Positions 47,854-57,654 are shown, counted from the first letter of the stretch. The stretch: 64,000 nucleotides of DNA from Alphaproteobacteria bacterium (GCA_021774625.1 JAJFIV010000012.1:57103-121102), one strand, 5' to 3'. Made by a program: numbers and translations. The notes: generated from the letters alone by a model not told the origin.

Positions 47854-49164
47854 ATGAGACCGACACTCAGAACAGTTTTTATGTTGGGGGCCGCTGCCAT
47901 AGCGGCGCTGCTGCTGGCGATTTTTCACCCGTCCGTTGCGGTTTTCAGCCTGGCGGCCGCCGGTGTTATCCTGGTGTTGTTTTTGCGGGACGCCGTGATC
48001 AGCCGCCCCGGTACCGGTTTTGATGCCCGCTACCGGCTGCCGCAATGCCTTTATATCGGGGTTGCGGAACCGCTGGAGGTTGCCATATCCCTGCCGCCTG
48101 CCTGGATGGGGCGCAATTTCGAAATGCTGTGCGATGTGGCGGGTTTCCTGAAACCGCCGGAGAAGATCCCTGTACTTTTGGCGCCCGGCCATGAAAATTA
48201 CTTTGAATTTCCGCTGGAACCCTATCAGAGGGGTGCCGCAACCGTCCGGAAATTATGGCTGCGCTGGCAGGGGCCGCTATCGCTGGCCAGCTGGACCAGA
48301 GAGGTTGAAATCAACGGCGAACTGGCCATTATCCCCAATGTCAGGGCGGTGAAAGCAGCGGCGATCGAGCTTTCGTTCCGGGAGTCCCTTCTTGGCATGA
48401 AACCGCAAAGCCAGCAGGGTGAGGGCACGGAATTTGTGGCGCTGCGGGAATATACGCCCGGCCTTGATCACCGGTCTATCGACTGGAAACGTTCGGCGCG
48501 GCACATGGCGCTTGTGTGCAAGGAATTTCAGACCGAACGCAATCACCAGATTATTCTCGCTTTCGATACCGGGCAGTTGATGAGCGAACCGCTGGGGGCG
48601 GTCCCGCGGCTGGATCATGCGGTGAATGCCGGACTTTTGCTTGCTTTCATGTCTTTGAAAAGCGGCGACAGGATCGGAATGATGGCGTTCGATTCCAAGG
48701 TGCGCCTGTATGCGGAGCCGGTGCGGGGCATTCATGCCTTTCCGCGCATTCAGCATATGACGGCCAATCTGGAATACCGGCATGACGAAACCAACTTTAC
48801 GCTGGCGCTGGCGACCCTGATGGGCCGGCTGAACCGGCGCTCCCTGATTATCCTGCCGACGGAATTTGTTGATACCATCACCGCCGAACTGATGATCGAA
48901 AACATACAAAGACTGGCGCGCCGCCATCTGGTGGTGTTCGTCACGATGAAGGACCTTGACCTTTATGCAACGGCAGAGGCGGACCCGGCGCGGTTCCATC
49001 AGGTGACCAAATCCGTGGTGGCCGGCGACTTTATCCGGGAACGCAAAGTGGTTCTTGAAAAACTGCGGCGCATGGGCGTGCATTGTATCGATGCGCCGCC
49101 GGCACATGTCGGGGCCGACCTGGTGAACCGTTATCTTGCCATCAAGCGGCAGGAACTGATTTAG
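47854..49164 (+). CDS. DUF58 (vWA-like) domain protein
   Basis: 436 aa. Two N-terminal TM helices (VFMLGAAAIAALLLAIFHPSVAVFSLAAAGVILVLFL), then the DUF58 core with GTEFVALREYTPGLDHRSIDWKRSARH and a vWA-like domain, IILAFDTGQLM and KSGDRIGMMAFDSKVRL, lacking a perfect DxSxS MIDAS. It is the classical partner of MoxR. Starts 9 bp after moxR. Confidence 0.93.
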   Translation: MRPTLRTVFMLGAAAIAALLLAIFHPSVAVFSLAAAGVILVLFLRDAVISRPGTGFDARYRLPQCLYIGVAEPLEVAISLPPAWMGRNFEMLCDVAGFLKPPEKIPVLLAPGHENYFEFPLEPYQRGAATVRKLWLRWQGPLSLASWTREVEINGELAIIPNVRAVKAAAIELSFRESLLGMKPQSQQGEGTEFVALREYTPGLDHRSIDWKRSARHMALVCKEFQTERNHQIILAFDTGQLMSEPLGAVPRLDHAVNAGLLLAFMSLKSGDRIGMMAFDSKVRLYAEPVRGIHAFPRIQHMTANLEYRHDETNFTLALATLMGRLNRRSLIILPTEFVDTITAELMIENIQRLARRHLVVFVTMKDLDLYATAEADPARFHQVTKSVVAGDFIRERKVVLEKLRRMGVHCIDAPPAHVGADLVNRYLAIKRQELI

Positions 49165-49173
49165 GAAGTCACG

Positions 49174-50184
49174 ATGGAAGCAGGGCTGAAAAGTTATAAA
49201 TTCCGCAAGGACCGCGAAGCCACATGGGTCGAGCTCGATGCCCTGGTGGCGCAGGCGGAAAAGAAAGGCGTAAAATCGCTCAGCGCAGAGGAAATGATGC
49301 GGCTGCCCAACCTTTACCGGGCAACTCTGTCTTCGCTTTCCGTGGCGCGGTCCATTTCGCTTGACCTCAATGTGGTGCGCTATCTGGAAAGCCTTTGCGC
49401 CCGCGCTTATTTTTTCATTTACGGCGCCCGGTCCACCTTGAGGGACGCCATCAGCGAATTTTTTCTCGTTTCTTTTCCCGGCGCCGTCTGGAATGCCCGC
49501 TGGCATATGATGCTCTCATTGGGGTTGCTTATTCTCGGCATCCTTGTCGGCTATCTTCTGGTCGGGCAGAATGCGGACTGGTATTACAGTTTCATTCCGC
49601 AGGAACTGGCCGGCGGGCGTTCGCCCACCTCAACCACCGAGGCGCTGCGGGGTGTGATTTATGACAGTGAGGAGACGGCGGCAGAGACCCTTTCCGCCTT
49701 CGCCTCCTTTCTGTTCAGCCATAATTCGATGGTCGCCATGCTGTCCTTTGCGCTTGGTTTTGCCCTGGGCATTCCGACCATACTTTTGATGTTTTATAAC
49801 GGGCTGACCATCGGCGCGCTGACATCGCTTTATGCCAGCCGCGGGCTTGGCTGGGATTTGTGGGGATGGCTGCTGATCCATGGTGTGACGGAGCTTCTGG
49901 CCATCGCCCTTTGCGGCGGGGCGGGAATTATCCTGGCCTCCAGCCTGGTCGTTCCCGGGCAGTATAGCCGGCTTGAAATGCTGGCCCGCAACGGCAAACG
50001 CGCCGGACAGATCGTAATCGGCGCGGTGGCGATGCTGTTTTTTGCCGCCCTGCTGGAAGGGTTCGCCCGGCAACTGATCAACGATATTTCAGTCCGCTAC
50101 ACCATTGCCTTCCTGTCGGGGGCCTTCTGGCTCAGCTATTTTATCGGATTGGGCAGAAAGGCTAAATATGGCCGGCAAAGCTGA
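49174..50184 (+). CDS. Stage II sporulation protein M (SpoIIM)-like membrane protein
   Basis: 336 aa. A cytoplasmic N-terminal helical domain (WVELDALVAQAEKKGVKSL), then about six TM helices with HNSMVAMLSFALGFALGIPTILLMFYNGLTIG and a final TM ending SYFIGLGRKAKYG. In non-sporulating bacteria SpoIIM-like proteins belong to MoxR/DUF58/RDD clusters; role unknown. Overlaps the RDD gene by 17 bp. Confidence 0.9.
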   Translation: MEAGLKSYKFRKDREATWVELDALVAQAEKKGVKSLSAEEMMRLPNLYRATLSSLSVARSISLDLNVVRYLESLCARAYFFIYGARSTLRDAISEFFLVSFPGAVWNARWHMMLSLGLLILGILVGYLLVGQNADWYYSFIPQELAGGRSPTSTTEALRGVIYDSEETAAETLSAFASFLFSHNSMVAMLSFALGFALGIPTILLMFYNGLTIGALTSLYASRGLGWDLWGWLLIHGVTELLAIALCGGAGIILASSLVVPGQYSRLEMLARNGKRAGQIVIGAVAMLFFAALLEGFARQLINDISVRYTIAFLSGAFWLSYFIGLGRKAKYGRQS

Positions 50185-51103
50185 AGGGATCAACGCCAAC
50201 ACCACCTATATTGACAAGCGCGCGATCCGCGAGGTGGTTACGCCGGAAGGTGTTGCGCTGCGGCTGCAGCTGGCTGACCGCGGCGAGAGGGCGGTGGCGG
50301 TTATTCTGGATCTGGTGTTCATTTTTCTTTCCATCATCGCCCTGGTGATCGGCATCGTTTTGTTTGTTGGCGGGTTTGGCGGGGGATCGGTATTTCTGCC
50401 CCTTGTCATTTTGATTTCCTTCGCTTTTCGCAGTTTTTATTTCATGTTTTTTGAACTGAGATGGCACGGCCAGACGCCGGGAAAACGGATATTGGGCATC
50501 CGGGTCGTCAGCCGGTCCGGCGGCAGCCTGCAGGCGGACGCGATCATCGTGCGCAATCTGATGCGGGAACTGGAACTGTTTCTGCCGATGACCCTGTTGC
50601 TGGGTGGCGGCGGTTACGGCGATGAGGCCTGGGCGAGCCTGCTGAGCATCCTGTGGGCTTGCGTGTTTCTGTTTCTACCTTTTTTCAACAAGGACCGGCT
50701 GCGCGCCGGGGACATTGTCGCCGGCACCTGGGTGATCGCCACCCCGAAAAGCGCATTGCTGCCGGATGTGGCGGATGACCGGCGGGACGGCATCGGCGGC
50801 AGGGATGTTCAACTTGCCGCCCAATACCGCTTCACCAGAAAACAGCTTGGCGCCTACGGAATCTATGAATTGCAGACCCTGGAGCATGTCTTGCGCCAGA
50901 AGGGGCCGGACAGCAGGAATGTGCGGGCTGTCGTGGCGGAGCGGATTGGCAAAAAGATCGGCTGGGAAGGCCCGGAATATAAGACCGAACCCGAAGCCTT
51001 TTTACAGGGCTTTTATACCGCGCTCCGGCAGCATCTTGAAACCAAAATGCTGTTCGGCGTCAAACGCCGCAGCAAGCATGACAAGGAGAAAGGCGGGCGC
51101 TGA
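50168..51103 (+). CDS. RDD family membrane protein
   Basis: 311 aa. The RDD domain has TPEGVALRLQLADRGERAVAVILDLVFIF, the second Arg-Asp region in WHGQTPGKRILGIRVVSRSGG and KDRLRAGDIVAGTWVI. Two or three TM helices are followed by a long cytoplasmic C-terminal tail (about 100 residues) rich in charged residues. Start ATG 50168 lies inside the SpoIIM 3' end. Last gene of the MoxR cluster. Confidence 0.9.
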   Translation: MAGKAEGINANTTYIDKRAIREVVTPEGVALRLQLADRGERAVAVILDLVFIFLSIIALVIGIVLFVGGFGGGSVFLPLVILISFAFRSFYFMFFELRWHGQTPGKRILGIRVVSRSGGSLQADAIIVRNLMRELELFLPMTLLLGGGGYGDEAWASLLSILWACVFLFLPFFNKDRLRAGDIVAGTWVIATPKSALLPDVADDRRDGIGGRDVQLAAQYRFTRKQLGAYGIYELQTLEHVLRQKGPDSRNVRAVVAERIGKKIGWEGPEYKTEPEAFLQGFYTALRQHLETKMLFGVKRRSKHDKEKGGR

Positions 51104-51122
51104 CTTGAGGTCTGCGCCCGCC
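51092..51122. terminator. Hairpin at the convergent end of the RDD gene
   Basis: GGCGGGCGC and GCGCCCGCC form a perfect nine-pair stem around a 13-base loop, overlapping the RDD stop codon and lying just before the convergent membrane gene ends. No T run follows on either strand, so it is a hairpin barrier or weak terminator rather than a textbook one. Confidence 0.55.
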
Positions 51123-51135
51123 CGAAAAGCCTGCA

Positions 51136-51882
51136 TCAGTCGAAAACCGCCGCCAGTTGCGTGACGTCCGCCCCCTCCTTGACGGCACGAAGGTCGTGAT
51201 AGGCAATGGTCACAACCACAGACGACAGCGCCGTAATCAAAGCTGATGGGATCAGGCTCGCGATGAGGTAACCAGGCGAAATATTTCCGGCGAGAAACTC
51301 ATCGGAAAAAACGAATCCCAACATCGCGGCAGGAACAAAAATCAGGATATACAGAAGAACAACGAGGCCCAAAATTCTGAGGCGGAAGCCTTTTGTCAAT
51401 TCTATGCTGCGGCTGATGCTGGCAAAAACACCGGGTCTCTCAATCACTGCCACAGGAACAACAACATAGAGCATGGTGAGCAAGACAATACCGGGTATGA
51501 TGAGAAGAAAAAAACCAATGCCCACTGCTATGCCGGTTATCAGCGCTACGCCAAAGACAGGAAGCATAGTGGAAAGACCCTTGCTAAGAATGTCACCCAT
51601 ACCTGCAGGTTCGTTCTTTAAACTTTTAAACGTGCCATAAACCAAAGCGGCTGTCAGAAGATAACTAAGCAAAGTGCCGATGATGCTGCCTATGGCGCCT
51701 GCGATGCTGAATAAACTGTTAGCCGCGGGACCGCCGTTGGTAACGTAAATATTAAAAAGCGTATTGGGCAGAAAAAGAATGATAGCGAGCAGTCCGAACG
51801 GAACGATGTTTTTTATCAGCACCGAAAAACTGCGGCCTAAAATCGACCCTACCCTGAAATCCGTGATTGGTTCCTGATCCAT
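51136..51882 (-). CDS. Polytopic membrane protein, paralogue 1
   Basis: 248 aa, about six TM helices. Opens DQEPITDFRVGSILGRSFSV and ends VTIAYHDLRAVKEGADVTQL. The centre has IIPGIVLLTMLYVVVPVAVIERPGVFASISRSIELTKGFRLRIL, the pattern of glycerophosphoryl diester phosphodiesterase membrane-domain-like proteins. ATG at 51882 has AAGGGG six bases upstream; the track start is too long. Paralogous to its neighbour at 51959-52699; function unknown. Confidence 0.85.
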   Translation of the reverse strand: MDQEPITDFRVGSILGRSFSVLIKNIVPFGLLAIILFLPNTLFNIYVTNGGPAANSLFSIAGAIGSIIGTLLSYLLTAALVYGTFKSLKNEPAGMGDILSKGLSTMLPVFGVALITGIAVGIGFFLLIIPGIVLLTMLYVVVPVAVIERPGVFASISRSIELTKGFRLRILGLVVLLYILIFVPAAMLGFVFSDEFLAGNISPGYLIASLIPSALITALSSVVVTIAYHDLRAVKEGADVTQLAAVFD

Positions 51883-51958
51883 GATTAGCCCCTTGTTTGT
51901 TTTGGAGGGCAGATGGTTGCAAATTTCGGAGCCAAAGGAAACTGAAAATACCTTTGGC

Positions 51959-52699
51959 CTAGTCGAAGACTTTTGCGACCATGTTGGCATCCCCGCCTTC
52001 CTTGAGAACGCGCAGATCATGGTAGGTGACGATCACCACTACCGAGGAATAGGCGGAGAACAGAGAGAACAGGATCGCCCGGGAAATATAATAACCGACG
52101 GTGTGCCCGCCTTCGGCGCGCTCACCGAAATGGAGAAGTTCGATGACGATCAAGAGGGCGACGGAGGCGAGAACCAGTAAAAGAAAGAGCCCGAAAATCC
52201 TGCCACGCACGCCTTCGGTTAGCTCAAAATTCCGCTTGAAAAGCCCTCGGATTGTCACCTGTTCAACAGCATAAATCGGAATAACTATAAAAAACAGGGC
52301 GGACATGATAACGGCTGGCAGCACCCAGGCCATATAGCCGATGCTGAGGATCAAAGACAAAACCAGTGCCGGGCCCAAAACGGCGATTACTGCAAAATTC
52401 CCTTCAGCGATAAGGGCGCGTGCATCGGCTTTCTCATTGCGCAAAATCCTGAAAACACCTGGAAGCAGGGCGGCAACGGTTAGTGAATCGAACAGCACGC
52501 CGATAAAAATAGCGGTGAAGGTTTGGATGCTAAACAGTGAGTCCGAAAGATCATTCTGGATATAGATATCGAAGACGGTGCCCGGCAGATAAAGAATAAG
52601 CGCAATCAGCCAGAAGGTCAGGACATTCTGCCCCATAACCGTGAAGCTGCGGCGCAGAATGAGCCCGGCGCGGAATTCGGTAATTGATTGGTTCCGCAT
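51959..52699 (-). CDS. Polytopic membrane protein, paralogue 2
   Basis: 246 aa with the same plan as the adjacent gene: SITEFRAGLILRRSFTVMGQ at the start, AVEQVTIRGLFKRNFELTEGVRGRIFGLFLLL in the centre and VIVTYHDLRVLKEGGDANMV at the end. The two genes look like a tandem duplication that has diverged. Same strand, about 75 bp apart, probably one transcript. Function unknown. Confidence 0.85.
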   Translation of the reverse strand: MRNQSITEFRAGLILRRSFTVMGQNVLTFWLIALILYLPGTVFDIYIQNDLSDSLFSIQTFTAIFIGVLFDSLTVAALLPGVFRILRNEKADARALIAEGNFAVIAVLGPALVLSLILSIGYMAWVLPAVIMSALFFIVIPIYAVEQVTIRGLFKRNFELTEGVRGRIFGLFLLLVLASVALLIVIELLHFGERAEGGHTVGYYISRAILFSLFSAYSSVVVIVTYHDLRVLKEGGDANMVAKVFD

Positions 52700-52837
52700 G
52701 GCTTCCCCTATGGTCTTGCTGCCGGTCTTATCGCTCTATCGGATTCTCCGGGTGCGCGCAAATGATATTGCGCGGTACGGGCCGCGTCTGATTCCAGGCG
52801 GCCCGGTGTGGCGGCTGTGAGAAGGGAGCGCGTGTGG

Positions 52838-53536
52838 TTAGGCTACGCTGGCCAGTTTGCGCTGGCGTTTATTCTGGTACATGGCCCGGTCGGCAGTGGT
52901 GAGAAGTTTGGATACGGTGGAATCCGCGCCATAGGGGGCAATGCCCACGCTGGCGAGAATCTCGATAGGCCGTCCTTCATAAATAACCGGTTTTTCTTCC
53001 AGTTCCGCGCGGATCTGCTCGAGCCGTCTGGCGCCAAGCTTTATATTGCTGCGGTCAAGCACCACGATAAATTCATCGCCGCCCAGCCGGGCTGCAAAGT
53101 CTGCGGTGCGGATGCTGTTGCTTAAATGATTGGCAACATATTGCAGAACCCGGTCGCCGGCCTCATGACCGCGGGTGTCATTGATTCCCTTAAATGAATC
53201 CAGATCAAAAAACCCGATCACACCCCGCTCATCATAACGCAGGGCATTGGAAAGGACGCGCCGCAGATATGTTTCAAGGCCGCGGCGGTTGGCAATCCCG
53301 GTCAATTCATCGGTAATGGAAAGGGATTCAAGATAGGAAATGCGGTCCCGTTGTTCGGCAAGCCGTTGTTCAGCCAGGGCGGCGTAGCTTAAAACCTCAT
53401 TGATCAAAGCCCAGTCGTCATTGTCAAGGTGTGAACCATGATCGGTGGCGCTTTCCACCAACTGGTTCGCAATACGTCCCACATAGGGGTTCAATTCCGC
53501 ACTCAATTCAATCGCCAGAGAGACTTCGTGTCCCAT
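52838..53536 (-). CDS. GGDEF domain protein (diguanylate cyclase)
   Basis: 232-aa soluble protein. An N-terminal helical part of about 75 residues leads through LESLSITDELTGIANRRGLE into a GGDEF domain with the intact active site RLGGDEFIVVLD and NDTRGHEAGDRVLQ. It should make c-di-GMP. No TM or known sensor domain is present. An RxxD inhibitory site is not evident. Single gene. Confidence 0.93.
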   Translation of the reverse strand: MGHEVSLAIELSAELNPYVGRIANQLVESATDHGSHLDNDDWALINEVLSYAALAEQRLAEQRDRISYLESLSITDELTGIANRRGLETYLRRVLSNALRYDERGVIGFFDLDSFKGINDTRGHEAGDRVLQYVANHLSNSIRTADFAARLGGDEFIVVLDRSNIKLGARRLEQIRAELEEKPVIYEGRPIEILASVGIAPYGADSTVSKLLTTADRAMYQNKRQRKLASVA

Positions 53537-53738
53537 AGCCCAATCTCCGTTTTCGGGTTAACCTTCCCCATGGATGGTTGAAGCAAACATCGTGCCAATT
53601 TTTGTGATATGAATATTTCATAAGAATCAATAGGATGGCGTTTTCCGGAGTAAATCAGGGTGGGAAAAATTTTCAGGATTTAGGCCCTGACCGGGTAAAA
53701 AATGCTATGCTGGGCGCAAAAATATGCAGGGAGAACAA

Positions 53739-55049
53739 ATGCGACAGATAGACTGGTTTCTTGCGGGGCTTCTGACCCTGTTCGGAGCCTACAGCGTGAC
53801 GGGGTCCGCCGCCCCTGCCGGCGAAGGGGAAATGAGCCCCTTCGAGCAATCCCGTCTTTACCGCGAACAGGCGGCAAAATCTTATGGCGAGGGCAATCTG
53901 GCGGGGGCCTATGACGGATTTCAAAAAGCTCTTGAGCTGGTTCCCAATCATCCCGGCCTGATGTCCAACCTTGCCGTCATTGCGGCCCAACGGGGAGAGG
54001 CTGATAAAAGCCTGGACTGGCTGGAACATTATGCGGATCTTGGACTTGTCGCTGACCTGACACAGTTTGAGGAAATGAAAGTCCTGGCGGACCACCCCCG
54101 GCTGGCGGAGATAAAGGCCCATCTGAATGCCAATGGCGAACCGGCCGGCGATGTAACGAAGGTATTGGTGTTGGCTGATAAAATCCGCATTGGCGAAGGC
54201 CTTGTCTATGATGAGAGGGCGGACCGGTATCTGATTTCCAGTGTAGGGGAAAGAGCGATTTACAGTATTGACCGCACTGGTGGGATGCAGCCGTTTCTTG
54301 ACGGGGCAGGCCTGGCTATTGCCGGGATAACCGGCATGAAAATTGCCCCGGAAGCTGGGATCCTGTGGTTTGCCGGCGCTGGATTGCCGCCGGTTCCCGG
54401 CCTTGCGGCAGAAGAGCGCAACCGGTCCGCGGTTTATGCCACTGATTTGGATGGGAAAATTATTAAACGGCTGGATATGCCGGGGCAGGGCCATTTGTTC
54501 GGCGATCTCATTCTCTCGAAAGACGGGGGCATTTATGTGTCGGACAGCGGGGACGCGCCGGCCATTTACCGGCTTTCGGCGAAAACCGGACAGTATGAAA
54601 GGATTGCCGGCGGCCCGGCTTTCGGGTCGCTACAGGGGCTGGCATTTTCAGGCGACGAACAAACGCTTTATTTTGCCGATTATTCCACCGGCCTTTATGC
54701 GCTCGACAGGACCACACGGGAAGTCGCCGCGCTGAGGCCATCGGAAAAGACTACCCTGCTGGGTATTGACGGCCTTTATTTTTACAAAAACAGTCTGATC
54801 GCCATCCAGAATGGGGTGACCCCCAACCGGGTCATCCGCCTTCGGCTCGATAACGCTGGACGCCGCATCGAACGGGTGGAGACATTGGCCGCCAATCATC
54901 CGGACATTGCCGATCCGACACTGGGTTTTATCAGGAAGGATGACTTTCTTTTCATCGCCAACAGCCAATGGCCTAAATTCGGCCGCGGTACACCGGCGCC
55001 GGATGAACTGGATCGGATCGTCATTCTGAAAGTCCCGTTAACGCCGTGA
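53739..55049 (+). CDS. Secreted SMP-30/NHL-like beta-propeller protein with TPR segment
   Basis: 436 aa. Signal peptide (MRQIDWFLAGLLTLFGAYSV), then a TPR-like segment (AKSYGEGNLAGAYDGFQKALELVPNHPGLMSNLAVI), then a propeller from about residue 125 with IRIGEGLVYDERADRYLIS, GITGMKIAPEAGILWFAG, GIYVSDSGDAPAIYRLS and LYFADYSTGLYALDR, like gluconolactonase/SMP-30. Catalysis unproven. Start moved to ATG 53739, which has GGGAG upstream. The 3' end overlaps convergent dinB by 12 bp. Confidence 0.82.
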   Translation: MRQIDWFLAGLLTLFGAYSVTGSAAPAGEGEMSPFEQSRLYREQAAKSYGEGNLAGAYDGFQKALELVPNHPGLMSNLAVIAAQRGEADKSLDWLEHYADLGLVADLTQFEEMKVLADHPRLAEIKAHLNANGEPAGDVTKVLVLADKIRIGEGLVYDERADRYLISSVGERAIYSIDRTGGMQPFLDGAGLAIAGITGMKIAPEAGILWFAGAGLPPVPGLAAEERNRSAVYATDLDGKIIKRLDMPGQGHLFGDLILSKDGGIYVSDSGDAPAIYRLSAKTGQYERIAGGPAFGSLQGLAFSGDEQTLYFADYSTGLYALDRTTREVAALRPSEKTTLLGIDGLYFYKNSLIAIQNGVTPNRVIRLRLDNAGRRIERVETLAANHPDIADPTLGFIRKDDFLFIANSQWPKFGRGTPAPDELDRIVILKVPLTP

Positions 55050-56303
55050 TCCCGGTTTCAGGCTGCGGCCTTTTTTAACGCTTTCCGGACCGAATTTTTC
55101 ACGGATCGCATCGACGGCCCGTTCCGCCCCGGCTTTTCGCGCCTTGCCGGGATCAATCAGGTCCGGCGGATCGGCAAGATGCGGATCGGCGAATTCGGCA
55201 ATACCAACCCCGATCAGGCGATATTTTTGCCCCCTGGCTTCCTTTTTCAGCAAAGAACGGCTTTCCTCAAATAATATGCTGGCAAGCTGGGTTGGGGCGC
55301 CAAGCGTATGCGAGCGGCTGATGCTTTTGTGACGCGCTGTTTTCAGTTTTAATGTTACGGTCTTGCCGGCCATTTCCTTTTGTTTCAGGCCTGCCGAGAC
55401 CCGCTCGCAAAGCGGCCACAGTTTTTTTTCCAGATTGTCATAATCGCTGATGTCCTCGAAAAATGTCGTTTCGGCGGAAATGCTTTTCCGTCTGCTTTCC
55501 CGATTGATTATGCGGGCGTCCTCACCGCGGGAAAGCCGGGCCAGTCTGCGTCCCATGACGCCATAACGGCGGATCAGGTCCTCCTCTGCCATCTGCTGCA
55601 ACTGGCCGATGGTTTTGATGCCGTCGCGGCGCAGCCTGTCATTCAGCGCCTTGCCGACCCCCCAGATCAAAGTGACCGGTTTCGTCTTAAGAAATACCAG
55701 GGTTTCCGCCCGGCCGATCACCGCGAATCCCCGGGGCTTGTTGAGATCGGAAGCAACCTTTGCGAGGAATTTATTATGGCTGAGGCCGATGGAAACCGTA
55801 ATGCCGATTTTGCGGTGAATATCCCCGGCGAGCCGGGCCAGGCTTTCCGCTGCGCTGCTTTTATGCAGCCTTTCGGTGCCCGAAAGGTCAAGAAAGGCCT
55901 CATCGATGGAAATGGGCTCGATAGCGGGCGTTATTTTCTCCATCAGGGCGCGGACCTCACGGCTGACCGCCGCATATTTTTTCATGCTTGGCTTGATCAC
56001 CACCGCTTCCGGGCAGGCCTGTAACGCCTTGAACATCGGCATGGCGGAATGAATGCCATAGGTGCGCGCCACATAGCAGGCTGTGCTGACGACGCCGCGT
56101 TTGCCGCCGCCGATAATGACCGGCTTATCGGCCAGTGAGGGGTTATCGCGTTTTTCCACGGCGGCGTAAAAGGCATCACAATCCAGATGGGCAATGGTCA
56201 GGTCGAACAGCTCGGGATGGTCAAGAACACGCGGGCTGCCGCAGACCGGGCAGCGTTGGACCCTACGGGGGCTTTTTTTACAGCAATCGCGGCAGAGGAT
56301 CAT
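55038..56303 (-). CDS. dinB: DNA polymerase IV (DinB), zinc-ribbon type
   Basis: 421-aa Y-family translesion polymerase. Polymerase motifs: AHLDCDAFYAAVEKRDNP, KRGVVSTACYVARTYGIHSAMP and the catalytic PISIDEAFLDLSG; little-finger and DNA-contact regions follow. Ahead of the core is a ribbon, LCRDC with CPVCG, as in many alphaproteobacterial DinBs. C-terminal beta-clamp motif not clearly seen. Convergent and 3'-overlapping with the propeller gene. Confidence 0.96.
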   Translation of the reverse strand: MILCRDCCKKSPRRVQRCPVCGSPRVLDHPELFDLTIAHLDCDAFYAAVEKRDNPSLADKPVIIGGGKRGVVSTACYVARTYGIHSAMPMFKALQACPEAVVIKPSMKKYAAVSREVRALMEKITPAIEPISIDEAFLDLSGTERLHKSSAAESLARLAGDIHRKIGITVSIGLSHNKFLAKVASDLNKPRGFAVIGRAETLVFLKTKPVTLIWGVGKALNDRLRRDGIKTIGQLQQMAEEDLIRRYGVMGRRLARLSRGEDARIINRESRRKSISAETTFFEDISDYDNLEKKLWPLCERVSAGLKQKEMAGKTVTLKLKTARHKSISRSHTLGAPTQLASILFEESRSLLKKEARGQKYRLIGVGIAEFADPHLADPPDLIDPGKARKAGAERAVDAIREKFGPESVKKGRSLKPGSRR

Positions 56304-56335
56304 TTTGCCCTGGCTCCGGCCCCAATCTCATGGCG

Positions 56336-57001
56336 CTAATATCCAAATTCCGTCAGTTGCGCAGCGATATAATCTGCCGCCTTTTCCCAGTTGTCGATCC
56401 GCATATGTGCCCCGCTAGCAGGCTCTACAAGGCCGGCGAGCCGGGCGTCCGCGACAAAATGGATGCGATGAACATCGGGGGCATGTTCGGCGACGGAGGA
56501 AATATTCTCCGGCAGGTCGTCAATGAAAAAAACCGGTGCCTCATGATAATTGGTAATGGCCTGAACCGCTAGGCCTTTAGGGCCGCGATTGGCGATCAGG
56601 GGATAATCCATGCCATGCCCGGCAAGAGACGTCTGCCGTTTTGCTTTTTGCTCGGCGGGAACGTTGCTGAGGATTATAATCTGCGCCCGCTGTGATAGTT
56701 TTTCGAGGGCCCCTGCCGCACCGTTGACCGGAGGGCAGCTCTGCACGCATTCCCTGAAAAACCCGCCTATTAAATCCGGAATATCGGTTTTGTCGACGGG
56801 ATACCCGGTCTCCCGGCATTTGATATTTCCGGCAAGTTGAAAACTCGCCAGATCAAGGAAAAGGCCTTGCTTCGACAGGAATTTTTCCAGGGGGGCGACG
56901 AAGTGAACCAGAACCTCATCCGCATCGGTAAGAATTAACGGACGGCTGCCTTCCAGAGACAGGTGTGGCATTTGTTTTGAGATAAGCAAAGGATCATACA
57001 T
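56336..57001 (-). CDS. HAD superfamily hydrolase
   Basis: 221 aa with HAD motifs: PLILTDADEVLVHF (nucleophile Asp and DxD), IIILSNVPAEQ (motif II) and APVFFIDDLPENISSVAE (motif IV). The cap looks short and helical. Phosphatase-like activity expected, substrate unknown. It lies downstream of the divK region on the opposite strand. Confidence 0.88.
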   Translation of the reverse strand: MYDPLLISKQMPHLSLEGSRPLILTDADEVLVHFVAPLEKFLSKQGLFLDLASFQLAGNIKCRETGYPVDKTDIPDLIGGFFRECVQSCPPVNGAAGALEKLSQRAQIIILSNVPAEQKAKRQTSLAGHGMDYPLIANRGPKGLAVQAITNYHEAPVFFIDDLPENISSVAEHAPDVHRIHFVADARLAGLVEPASGAHMRIDNWEKAADYIAAQLTEFGY

Positions 57002-57278
57002 GCTGCCACCTTACTGTGTTTGCCAATACATGTCTTTCCATAAGAGTGACAAACAATTGCAGGTGCAAGTTCTGTAAAATATAAATTCGGAAGTAGAAAA
57101 ATAGCTCTTTATAGTCTGCAAGCGTAACTTTTCCTTAGGAATAGGGTGGTATCCACAAAAGGTATCTATTATTAGCATATCCGGAATTATGCCGTCAGGA
57201 TTAAAGTGGCGAAAATAGCAGCGGACTTGGTGTATGAGTAATATAGTCAGCGGGTCCCAAAATTTATCCGGGGGAGTT

Positions 57279-57644
57279 ATGGCCAAAAAGATTCTGATTG
57301 TCGAAGATAACGAACTGAATATGAAGCTCTTCAGTGATCTTTTGCACGCCCACGATTATGAGACCATTCAAACCCGGGATGGGATGGCGGCGCTTGATCT
57401 GGCGCGCCAGCACCGGCCGGACTTGATTCTGATGGATATCCAATTGCCGGAAGTTTCCGGACTGGAAGTGACCAAGTGGATTAAGCAGGATGAGGAATTG
57501 AAGTCGATTCCCATCATTGCCGTAACCGCCTTCGCCATGAAGGGGGATGAGGAAAAAATCCGTCAGGGGGGGTGCGAAGCTTATATAGCCAAACCAATTT
57601 CCGTGGCGGGTTTTTTGGAAACCGTCCGAAGTTTCGCTGGATAG
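57279..57644 (+). CDS. divK: Single-domain response regulator DivK
   Basis: 121-aa receiver: [19 protein letters not shown], phosphoacceptor Asp in [17 protein letters not shown], Thr/Lys in [15 protein letters not shown] and YIAKPISV. Very close to DivK, which controls DivJ/PleC and the CtrA pathway. ATG at 57279 has GGGGGAG upstream. It is followed after 10 bp by pleD, the typical pair. Upstream 57002-57278 is AT-rich, with no gene seen. Confidence 0.95.
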   Translation: MAKKILIVEDNELNMKLFSDLLHAHDYETIQTRDGMAALDLARQHRPDLILMDIQLPEVSGLEVTKWIKQDEELKSIPIIAVTAFAMKGDEEKIRQGGCEAYIAKPISVAGFLETVRSFAG

Positions 57645-57654
57645 GTAAGTAATA

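Noticed and set aside
48277-49506. 409-aa minus-strand ORF opposite DUF58/SpoIIM
   Set aside because: Antisense shadow across two well-supported genes; composition typical of complementary GC-rich frames.
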